A stretch of 64,000 bases of DNA, from the NCBI GenBank assembly GCA_944474755.1, contig OX104119.1:86432896-86496895 (forward strand), in the 5' to 3' direction. Below are positions 39,301 to 51,300 of the stretch, in pieces. Source of the DNA: Limnoperna fortunei (taxonomy: Eukaryota > Mollusca > Bivalvia > Mytilida > Modiolidae). Made by a program: the position numbers and the translations under genes. The first letter of the stretch is position 1; each line of letters starts with the position of its first letter. The notes beneath the pieces were generated by a model. It had not been told where the DNA came from, did no database searches, and was given only the letters and a program-made list of their open reading frames with translations.

Positions 39301-42300
39301 CGTATTGTGCGATACACATCTTGTTCATAGTAAAAGTCCGAAGTGACCAGGGTACAATGTGTTGATTATTCTTAATGATGATTACATGATAAACATGATA
39401 ACCACGATAAACATGATGCAGTAACAACAATACAAAGATTTCTGACCAAAATGGGAATAAAAATGAACGGCAACTGTTAAAAATGACAGGGATAGCTTAC
39501 TTCGGTGTTGAAGTTGAACAAGGGCGAAATGGGAAAATGAGCAATCAGAAGGAAACTTCTTGGCCTGATGACATCAGCTGCTTTTAAGGTTTTCTGTTGG
39601 AATGTTTTTCATAAATTAGGATGGGGCCTCAGTGGCCGAGTGGTTAGGATAGTTTGTCTACTGTTGATCATGTGGTCTGCCAACACTGAGATTGCAGGTT
39701 CGATTCTCACTGCAGGCAGGGTGTACTCGACTACAATCTTAATTGACAAGGATTGCCAGTTTTCCTACCGCAGGTCGGGGTTCTCTCTGGGTACTCTAGC
39801 TTCCTCCCCCAATAAAAACTGGACGCCATGATATAGCTGAAAAATGCTGAAAGTGGCAATAAAACAAGATTAAAACAAACAAACAAACATAAACAGCCCA
39901 AGTTCGGAGTGAAATTCAAGCAAACAAAATCACTGTCTTTATAAAGATAATTTTAAGACAGACACCAAGGCAATACAAATTATACTGAACTATATTTTAC
40001 TACTGAAAAAGTACAAACCTCCAATCTTATCAAAGCCATCTTCAATTTTGATGGTTTGTACATCTTTCATAATGTTGGCAACTAAGAGATGTATTGCATT
40101 AGGATTAAGGAATATTGGGTGAGTGGCATAGTATTCCTTCTCTCCAGCAAAATCCAAAAGTCCACATTCTACAAATATATCTGATGGAATATCCACTTCT
40201 TCAATCCCATTAAAAAAATCATCCAAAGCTTGAGAAACTTCTTCGCTTAATAATTTGGTAATTAAATTGTTATGTAGCTGTGAAGTACTCTCGACCTCCA
40301 TTTCTATTTCCTCTGACATATTGTGTATTGGTGGTGTCATCTGTTCTTCAAATTGACTTTCAATAGATTCATCTTCAAGCACATCATGTATTGTCCGTTT
40401 TCTTTCTAATGTAATCTGACTGGTACCAGTTGACTCTCTGATATTACTATAACTGTTTTCATCGTCTTGCAAACCAGTGACATAGTAGCTGCTCTGGGGA
40501 TTGTTCTCCAACAAAGATTGTTTACCTCCACTGCTTGAATTTTTGGCTTTTTTCAATCTCAACAAGAGTTCTTTCTTTTTGTCTGACACTGTAAAATAAC
40601 GCAAATGACTCAGTACATCATGTACATGAAGATTAGGCTATACATTGTAAACAAAAGATAATTACCATAAAAAAAGTTCATGTTATATTAAAAAAATTGC
40701 AGCATGAATCAAATAAAAATTCATAACAAAAACAAACACAACCAAAGGCTCTTAAGAGCCTGTATCGCTCACCTGATTTTATAGGCAATGAAGATGGCAT
40801 TTCCCTGATGTTAAAGTAAGTCCTGTAATTTTCAATAAACTTTAAATAGGACCATCCAAACAATATTACTAGAAAGCTTTGTTTCATTGGTTAACCAGTT
40901 GTATAGAGATTTTTTTTATTTGCCCATAGGGTCCTATGTTAAACTAAGTCCTGCGGGGGATGTGGCCATTTTGAATTTCCAATTGCCATAAAAAACATAA
41001 ACTTTATAGAGGACCATCCAAACAATATTGCTAGTAAATTTTTGTTTCCATTGATTAACCGGCTTCGGAGAAGAAGCCTTTAAAAACTTTTTCCCATAGG
41101 GTCGTATGTTAAACAAAGTCCTGCGGTAGTGGCCATTTTGAATTTCCAATTGCCATAAAAAACATAAACTTTATAGAGGACCATCCAAACAATATTGCTA
41201 GTAAGTTCTGGTTTCCATTGATTAACCAGTTTCAGAGAAGAAGCCTTTAAAAACTTTTTCCAATAGGGTCCCATGTTAAACTAAGTCCTGCGGTAGCGGC
41301 CATTTTGAATTTCCAGTTGGCATAAAAATCATAAACTTTATAAAGGACCACCCAAACAATATTGCTAGTAAGTTTTGTTTTGATTGGTTAACCGGTTTCA
41401 GAGAAGAAGCCCTTTTTAACCTTTTTCCCATAGGGTCCAATGTTAAACTAAGTCCTGCGGTGGCGGCCATTTTGAATATCAGATTGGGATAAAAAACATT
41501 AACTTTATAGAGGACCATCCAAACAATATTGCTAGTAAGTTTTGTTTCCATTGGTTGGCCGGTTTCAGAAAAGAAGCCTTTCAAACTTTTTCCCATAGGG
41601 TCCAATGTTAAATTAAGTCCTGCGGTGGCAGCCATTTTGAATTTCCAATTGCCATAAAAAACACAAACTTTATAGAGGACCATCCAAACAATATTGCTAG
41701 TAAGTTTTGTTTTGATTGGTTAACCGGTTTCAGGGAAGAAGCCCTTTTTAACATTTTTCCTATAGGGTCCAATGTTAAACTAAGTCCTGCGGTGGCGGCC
41801 ATTTTGAATATCAGATTGGGATAAAAAACATTAACTTTATAGAGGACCATCCAAACAATATTGCTAGTAAGTTTTGTTTCCATTGGTTGGCCGGTTTCAG
41901 AAAAGAAGCCTTTCAAACTTTTTCCCATAGGGTCCTATGTTAAATTAAGTCCTGCGGTGGCAGCCATTTTGAATTTCCAATTGCCATAAAAAACACTAAC
42001 TTTATAGAGGACCATCCAAACAATATTGCTAGTAATTTTTTGTTTCCATTGATTAACCGGTTTCAGAGAAGAAGCCTTTTAAAACTTTTTCCCATAGGGT
42101 TCTATGTTAAACTAAGTCCTGCAGTGGCGGCCATTTTGAATTTCCAATTCCCATCTAAAACACAAACTTTATAGAGGACCATCTAAACAATATTGCTAGT
42201 AAGTTTTGTTTTGATTGGTTAAACGGTTTCAGAGAAGAAGCCCTTTTTAACTTTTTTCCCATAGGGTCCTATGTTAAACTAATTCTTGAGGTGGCGGCCA

Positions 42301-45300
42301 TATTGGTTTACCAGTCAAAATAAAAAACACAAACTTTGTAAAGGTCCATCCAATGAACATTATGGCCAAGTTTGGTTTCAATTGGCCAAGTGGTTTCAGA
42401 GAAGAAGATTAAAATGTAAAAAGTTTACAGACGCCGCCGCCGCCGACGCACGCAAAGTGATAACAATAGCTCACATGACCCTTTGGGTCAGGTGAGCTAA
42501 AAACTACCATACCAAAGATAATGCATTCCAGAATAATTAACAGCAGACATAACCGAGATAACTCTATAAAGGAAAGATTGCAGAGTTTTTGGTTTTCTTG
42601 AAATGTACTGTAATTAACAACACGATTTACACTTCATGACAAAATATCAGTCTTCATCAAATCTTTCCAAAGAATGGTGGACATTCGCTCCACCAACTTT
42701 CCCAACTGGACCGAAGCAGCTTTTGCCGGACCAAATTTGTCTGATGTTGCCATTGTGTACATTTAACTAGCCACCTTATATGCATGTAGATACAGACACT
42801 TACCATACATAGAAGTTATTGTAAACATCATACTATTTGTAACTGCTATAAATAAGCTAAAATAACTTTTTATTATACACAGAAATAATTCACAAAGCTG
42901 AAAGCAACTGCTCCATGAGACACCCATCTACAGAAATTATCATGAGGTCATTGATAACTAGTTATTTTCATACCTTCAATTTCAGCTTACTAGTATATAT
43001 TTTATATATTATCAAAGCCAATGATTAAAATATATGTTTTATAAACGAACTTTTGAGTTTCAACCCCATTTTAAAGTGTTTGTTTATCAAACAGTTATGA
43101 TTTTTCATTAAACAGTCATGTTAAAGGCCGTTGTAGTCTACATTTTTCTCATTTCTCCCTGTTGGTAATTAGACGTATCCCAGAAATAAACAAATGGCGC
43201 GTAATCCATTTGCCAAACTAAAACGTTTCAAAAATGAGTTAAATACGCAGGATCTTTGTAATTTTTATTGGTTTTTACATTTTTACTTAAAAGTTGGAAG
43301 TCTGTTTTAAACAGTACTACCAGATATATAAGTATTTTCTGTGAATGAACCATAAGGGCAACTTGTACTTTGATAATAACAATGTAGAACTTTCAGTCCG
43401 ACTTTTTACCGGACCAAGCGTTATTACTAGTATATATTTTTTGTTCGTCAGAAAGATGCATTTTGTGACGAATGAAACATAGTTGTGATTTCTTAGTTAC
43501 AGAGATAGAAAAAAGTCCACCTGATATCATCAATGATTTGAAAATGTAATTTCTCATGAATAATATGCTACTTATCAACATATGCTAAGCAATTGGTTTA
43601 CATACCATCATTGAAGATCCATTGGCCATTACTCAGGTTAATTTTACATCGATGTATATCAACCCCATCTGTACTTTGAACTCCCATCAAACTCTGTCTT
43701 AGTAGTTAAAGTGTTTGTTTATCAAACAGTTATGATTTTTCATTAAAGGACGTTGTAGTCTACATTTTTTCTCATTTCTCCCTGTTGGTAATTAGACGTA
43801 TCCCAGAAATAAACAAATGGCGCGTAATCCATTTGCCAAACTAAAACGTTTCAAAAATGAGTTAAATACGCAGGATCTTTGTAATTTTTATTGGTTTTAC
43901 ATATTTACTCAAAAGTTGGAAGTCTGTTTTAATCAGTATTACCAGATATATAAGTATTTTCTGTGAATGAACCATAAGGGCAACTTGAATTTCGATAATA
44001 ACAATGTAGAACTTTTTACCGGACCAAGCGTTATTACTAGTATATATTTTTTGTTCGTCAGAAAGATGCATTTTGTGACGAATGAAACATAGTTGTGATT
44101 TCTTAGTTACAGAGATAGAATACAATAAAATAATCTAAAAAGTCCACATGATATCATCAATGATTTGAAAATGTAATTTCTCACGTATAATATGCTTCTT
44201 ATCAACATATGCTAAGCAATTGGTTTACATACCATCATTGAAGATCCATTGGCCATTACTCAGGTTAATTTTACATCGATTTATATCAACTCCATCTGTA
44301 CTTTGAACTCCCATCAAACTCTGTTTTAGTAGCCGTCTCAGCAGACATGTTTTACCGACTACATTTTCACCTATAATAACTTTCCTGATGTTGTACCGTG
44401 TCTCCGTTCCAGCCTTCATTATTTCCATATATAATTCTTTATCTTTTACACTTAACTGTTGGATAGCTTTGGGGATTTCTATTAAAGAAGGAAATAATTC
44501 TCTATCAACAGATCTGATGCTCACTGTGTATTAAAGTGTTATTCAAAGCATCTCTATGTTCAATTTCTTCCATATGAAGCCATGAAAGCTAAAGTATAGG
44601 TGTGGGTAGAACACAATGACAACAAACATATATTTTTACATTTACCAATACCCACAAACAAATCTTTAATGGAACTGTCCTAACTCACTTACATGTACAT
44701 GTATGATGAACATGTACAATGTACCAAATTAAAATTATAGAGTAAATTAGTTATTGTTTAGTCTCTGTGCACCACAACCATCATGAAAGTCATAAGTTTG
44801 TTTTTACACAACTCTATTTAGGACAATGTAGGATAATGAATTTATATAAATAGACTTTATCATCATCTAAATAAGCAGGGCCTCTGTGGTTAAGATAGTT
44901 ATCTACTACTGATCACGGCTGTCAACTATGAGATGGCAGGTTTGAGTCTATCTACATGATTTTATTGACAAGGATTGCCAGATTTCCTATGAAGGTTGGG
45001 GGTTATAAAGGTATCCTACAGCTTTCTCCCCACCCACCCCCACCAATAAAACTGGGAACCAAGATAAAGCTGAGAAATTGCTGAAATTAGAATTAAATCC
45101 CATTCAAGTTACCAAGGGATATCTATATAAGCTGTTGATGCATGAAAAATGATAATACATGGAAAATAGAATCGAATGTCAAAGCTTAGAGTCAAGTGTT
45201 CAGAGCAGACAAGAAAAAAAAATCCAATGTCATAACTTAGAGTCAAGTGTTCAGGGCACACAAGAAAAAAGAATTGAATGTCATAACTTAGAGTCGAGTG

Positions 45301-48300
45301 TTAAGGGCAGACAAGAAAAAAGAATCAAATGTCATAGCTTAGAGTCAAGTGTTCAGAGCAGACAAGAAAAAAAAATCCAATGTCACAACTTAGAGTCAAG
45401 TGTTCAGGGCAGACAAAGAATCGAATGTCATAACTTAGAGTCGAGTGTTCAGGGCAGACAAAGAATCGAATGTCATAACTTAGAGTCAAGTGTTCAGGGC
45501 AGACAAAGAATCGCATGTCATAACTTAGAGTCGAGTGTTCAGGGCAGACAAAGAATCGAATGTCATAACTTAGAGTCAAGTGTTCAGGGCAGACAAAGAA
45601 TCGAATGTCATAACTTAGAGTCAAGTGTTCAGGGCAGACAAAGAATGGAATGCCATAACTTAGAGTCAAGTGTTCAGGGCAGACAAAGAATCGAATGTCA
45701 TAACTTAGAGTCGAGTGTTCAGGGTAGACAAAGAATCAAATGTCATAACTTGGAGTCAAGTGTTCAGGGCAGACAAAGTATCGAATGTCATAACTTAGAG
45801 TCAAGTGTTCAGGGCAGACAAAGAATCGAATAGAGTCGAGTGTTCAGGGTAGACAAAGAATCGAATGTCATAACTTAGAGTTGAGTGTTCAGGGTAGACA
45901 AAGAATCGAATGTCATATGGCGATTTTTTTAGCGCCAGCTTTTTAGAAGCCAGAGCAGCCTTTGCTGTTATATGTGAAAAACAATTCTTTACCACAGTAG
46001 GTAATATAATGAACCTGCTCTAACTCTGCATATAAATCTTGTTAACCACAAGTAGGCAATTAACACACCGTGTACAACAGAAAAATCATTTATAAAGCTT
46101 GGATTGATAATTTTGAATTGTTTAGAAGTTGTGCGGCCCAAGAAACAGTGTTGCTTGTTAAAAGTGATCTGATATTGTTTATGGTCTAACCTTGCACTAT
46201 AAGTTCGGTTTGTCGAACACAGTGTTTTATCTGGACTGAGTATTTTCCTTTATCTTCAAGTCGTGCATTATTTACAACAAGTCTGTGAAGTTTTCCATGT
46301 CTCTCTACTTTATATCTGTCTGATGTGGTCATTTCAGTGCCATCTTTGAACCACACGGCTCTCTGATTGTCACCAAGAACTTCACATTCAAATTGAACAG
46401 TTTCACCCTCTATACATGTTATAGTACTAAATTGCTTAGTGAAATATGCTGTAATGGAAATATAAATAAAAAATGGTTAATATGTGCAGTCTCAACATAA
46501 ACAGTATTTTAATCTAAACTGACAAAATAGATATAGATTTTAGTAACGTGCCTATAGGAATTCAAGGTAAGAGATAAGTGAAACCATGTTTCAAGCCAAT
46601 TGTCTGCCCCATCTGAACAAAAAACAGGTTAAATGCATATGTCAGCTATAAGTCTATTTATGCATATCCAGGACATTGTGAGATTAGCTCAATGACAGTA
46701 AGTTTCACCCCAATAATCAATTCCTTGTAGCATTCTAGATCAGGAATAATATTTCCTCATATGTTATTTATAATTAAGTTTTGGATACAAGTACTTATCA
46801 CATTTATATCTGAAATCTTAATTCTGTATATGTAGTAAATGAAGAAGTGATCCATATATCTGTCCGATATCTGACATGAATGGATGACAAACAGGTATGG
46901 CCGGGATATCTCTGCCCTGGGCATATAATCGATATATGCACTGCCTTGATGACATCATACATAAACAGGTAAGGCCTGTTTATTTGACAAAAAACAAATA
47001 AATACTTTTGTTGATCCCCCAAAAATGTATGCATAGAAAGATAAACTGAATACAAGCAATATTCTTGCTAGTGTAGGAGAATTATAATAACTGCAATATT
47101 GAGGAGATTGACACTGCTTACATGAACAAAAATTAACAGAACATCTAAGATAAATATTATTAACATATACTTATCGTAAATAACTTATATTTTTTTACTG
47201 TATGATAAAAGGAATAAATGGGCAAAAATTTATATTTTACCAGATTGGCAAAGCGGGCTGATATCAAAATGTTATTAACTGCTTCCGAATGTTATTACAC
47301 GCTTTTCCGTAAGTGTTATCACATGCCTTTCCGTAATTGCGCTCTTGGATCAATATCAAACCTTGGGCTAATAATGCATATGATATCAAACATGTCATGT
47401 AATAATCTGATAATATTGTTAAATAATATTATTTAACCTACTTTTAAATCATCTGTAAATATATAATAAATAGATGATCACATCTCGAATTCCATATCTG
47501 CCCTGATATCTTCTACTGACCTATATCTCCCCTAGGCTGATGCCTCTGGGCAGATATAGGAGTCTCATGGAAGATATAAGGGCAGATATAAAATTGTTTC
47601 TCTGACTCTGTTGTTTATAATGACTGTATAATTCTCAATATCATGTATATTTACCTATCACAACAAGAGATGTTTCTCTAACTCTGTTGTTTATATTGAC
47701 TGTATACTTTGCTGTATCATGGAGCTCACAATTCTTAATGGACAGTCTGTGAATTTTTCCTGCTTGCAAAATTTCATACTTTCCATCACTTTCCAAGTTT
47801 ATTCCATTTTTGTTCCAGCAAGCAGGTAAGCTGTCTTCTTTAACTTCACATGTGAATACTGCTTTCTCCCCCTCAATACATTCCACACTCTGGAGGTTCT
47901 TTGTGAAGTATTCTGTAAAAAGTAAACACAATACATCTGACACCCATGCTTTACAGGCAAAGACAGCTGAGGCTTGGAAGAAACTGTAATTTCACCCTAG
48001 GGTTGCAAAATGGAATTCAGTATTATTTGTTATGGACTACTTAGCTGTCTTTCAGACAAATCACCAAGTATACTTGATTACCATGATTACAGAACCCTTT
48101 TTTACATGTTTTAGGAGGCAAATAAAATCTTCCTGACTGGAAAACGAAAAATCCCAAGTCTACTTGATTACTGAGCCCCGTGTCTATTCAGACTACTGAG
48201 CTCTACCATTACCATTTATACTTTATTTACTAAGCCCTGTGGTTTTTTTTAGTGGGACACCAGAGAGTTCTCCACAAGCAAATCAGCGGGAAATTGGTCC

Positions 48301-51300
48301 GAGTCAGCAAATTATATTTTGCCCAGCTGTTACAAAAGATTTTCTTTCAGTTTAACTATATACAATTCGCTCCTTTAGATACATGTATTATTCTCTATGA
48401 ATGTAATCATCATACCTCCAATCAAGCTAATTTAAGCACTGGATTTAAGTCACATTGTTGTCACATGCACTGATAAGCTAGTTTGTTCGTATATATTTTG
48501 AAATTTCAAAGGGTGTAAAATTCACTGGGTCAAAATTGCTGTATTATGCCAATTACATATTGTGTCATCAATGCATACCAAGTTTCATAAAATTCTGTTC
48601 AGTAGTTACAGATGAATTGCACTAAAAAAATGTGTGATAGGTAAAAGGACTTGTAGGAAAAACAGTATATTTTCCCAACAAACTGTGGAAAAATAATTTC
48701 CACTTCAACTTGACTACAAGCTCTGTCTGTCTGTCAAAACATAATGTACAGAATTGTCTCATAAGTGAAAGTCCAAAATGGCCGCTGAACATACCGTAAT
48801 AAGGGAAGCAAAAATGTATGGCACATTTTAATCTTTTTATAAGGTGTTGCTGCCCTTCAATTGACCCAATGTTGTTACTTGATCACATGACCGAAGTGTG
48901 ACATCATATATTACATCATGTTGTCGTCTGCTTCGTTTCCTCCTCCTGTGTACAACAATGTTGGTGGGAAAACGAAAAGAGCAAAGTGTTGATACAAAAC
49001 AGGCAATTATCACCTTGCATAACTCCGGAATTCGACAAGCAAAAATATAACATAGATTAGGGATACCTAGAACTACAATTACTGGTATTATTAAGAGATA
49101 TCTTTTACAAGGTAATGTGGAAAACATTAAAAGACAAGGTGCTCCTATTAGACTGAGCAACAGAGACACTTGTCGACGTTTGAGAGTTGTACATGAGAAC
49201 CGGAAAAGAACCCTGGGTGACATTACCAGTGTCTAGGCACACTATCCGGAGAAAATTGTACAGCTATGGCTACAAAAGACGAGTGGTACGGAAACGTATA
49301 TGAATAAGGGAGGTAAATAGAAAGAGACAAAAGAAAATTATATATTTCAAGATGACAATGCAGCTATTTAATAGAGCCTGTATTGTGTCAACTTACAAGA
49401 TCCAGAACAATATTCATTCCATGGAATGGCCTGCACAAAGCCCTGAATTGAATATTATTGAAAATATTGGCTAAAACCTAACCGTGAACTGAAAAACAAT
49501 TTTCCAAGGCTGGAGTCAAAGGCACAACTTGAACAGGCTATCAGACATCTTTGGACAAACCTACCTGTGAACTATATACAAAACTTGTACATGTCAATTC
49601 CTAGAATACAGAGAGAATTGAGATCAAAAGTTTATATAACCAAGTATTAAGGTAAGATTTAGTCCTTACGTGCCTCCCATGTTTGTTTGTTTTATGCTCA
49701 GTTTATAGTTTGAATGGTGGCCATATTGTTTTGGACTTTCACTTATGGTACAGTTCTGTACCAAGTTTACTTTATTACTGAGGCCTGTGTGTAGAACAAT
49801 CAACCTATAAAGGTCTTATTACTGAGGCCTGTGTAGGACAGACAACCTATAAAGGTCTAATTACTGAGGCCTGTGTGTAGAACAATCAACCTATAAAGGT
49901 CTTATTACTGAGGCCTGTGTAGAACAATCAACCTATAAAGGTCTTATTACTGAGGCCTGTGTAGGACAATCAACCTATAAAGGTCTTATTACTGAGGCCT
50001 GTGTAGAACAATCAACCTATAAAGGTCTTATTACTGAGGCCTGTGTAGGACAATCAACCTATAAAGGTCTTATTACTGAGGCCTGTGTAGGACAATCAAC
50101 CTATAAAGGTCTTATTACTGAGGCCTGTGTAGAACAATCAACCTATAAAGGTCTTATTACTGAGGCCTGTGTAGGACAGACAACCTATAAAGGTCTTATT
50201 ACTGAGGCCTGTGTAGGACAATCAACCTATAAAGGTCTTATTACTGAGGCCTGTGTAGAACAATCAACCTATAAAGGTCTTATTACTGAGGCCTGTGTAG
50301 GACAATCAACCTATAAAGGTCTTATTACTGAGGCCTGTGTAGAACAATCAACCTATAAAGGTCTTATTACTGAGGCCTGTGTAGAACAATCAACCTATAA
50401 AGGTCTTATTACTGAGGCCTGTATGGGACAGACAACCTATAAAGGTCTTATTACTGAGGCCTGTGTAGAACAATCAACCTAATAGGTCTTATTACTGAGG
50501 CCTGTGTAGAACAATCAACCTATAAAGGTCTTATTACTGAGGCCTGTGTAGGACAATCAACCTATAAAGGTCTTATTACTGAGCCCTGTGTAGGACAATC
50601 AACCTATAAAGGTCTTATTACTGAGGCCTGTGTAGGACAATCAACCTATAAAGGTCTTATTACTGAGGCCTGTGTAGAACAATCAACCTATAAAGGTCTT
50701 ATTACTGAGGCCTGTGTAGGACAATCAACCTATAAAGGTCTTATTACTGAGGCCTGTGTAGAACAATCAACCTATAAAGGTCTTATTACTGAGGCCTGTG
50801 TAGAACAATCAACCTATAAAGGTCTTATTACTGAGGCCTGTGAAGAACAATCAACCTATAAAGGTCTTATTACTGAGGCCTGTGTAGAACAATCAACCTA
50901 TAAAGGTCTTATTACTGAGGCCTGTGTGGGACAATCAACCTATAAAGGTAAAGACAAACCACAAATAATACTTGAATGCTCAACCTTATAATTACATCAA
51001 ATAATTTAATATTTACAAATGTAAATTAAAATTTAAAAATTGTTTCACCTTCTACATATAGATGTGCTTGTCTCTCAATGTCCTTTATCCTTACACTGTA
51101 TAGTCCTTTATCAGAGAGTAAAGTATTTCTTATGTCCAGACTGTGGATTTTACCAGACGTTCCTGCTATAAACTTTTCAGATCTTGCAATCTCCGCCCCA
51201 TCTTGCAACCATAGTGAGCACAGCCCGCATTCATTGGTCCAGATCTCAAAGTGAGCATCACAACCTTCAGTCACAGTGACATCACATATATCTGTGGTCA

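Larger units (their letters stand above)
38224..40018. other. Intron with a hairpin-ended repeat, a dispersed repeat copy and a SINE
   Basis: No exon seen. Contains the interspersed element ending at 39145, the diverged duplicate at about 39170-39480 and the SINE at 39623-39890, each described separately. Confidence 0.6.
40589..44232. other. Intron with a 167-bp tandem-core element and a duplicated exon fragment
   Basis: Contains the element at 40740-42503 and a direct duplication at 43071-44332 that copies the end of the P-loop exon. Between them (42504-43070) no feature is recognised. Confidence 0.6.
44524..46190. other. Intron with a diverged SINE and a 45-bp minisatellite
   Basis: No exon found between the third Ig exon and the P-loop exon. 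The SINE and the minisatellite are listed separately; the rest is AT-rich unique-looking sequence. Confidence 0.6.
47913..51048. other. Intron with a Tc1-like relic and a 42-bp minisatellite
   Basis: The longest intron within the Ig block. The text ACTGAGCCCCGTGTC near 48170 resembles the minisatellite unit that resumes at 49776, which suggests that old, decayed repeat units lay on both sides of the Tc1 insertion point. Confidence 0.55.

Noticed and set aside
39623..39710. A possible tRNA gene
   Set aside because: A and B boxes are present, but the sequence does not form an intact cloverleaf and continues into a SINE body and tail.
40678..41928. Several minus-strand frames of 64-135 codons
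   Set aside because: They repeat the 167-bp core units (NIVWMVLYKVYVFYGNWKF-like) and are not genes.
47641..47943. ATG at 47943 as the start of a separate Ig protein
   Set aside because: It lies upstream of a consensus acceptor; the Ig exon fits the phase series of the larger gene.
48837..49223. 128-codon minus-strand frame
   Set aside because: Antisense to the Tc1-like transposase pseudogene.
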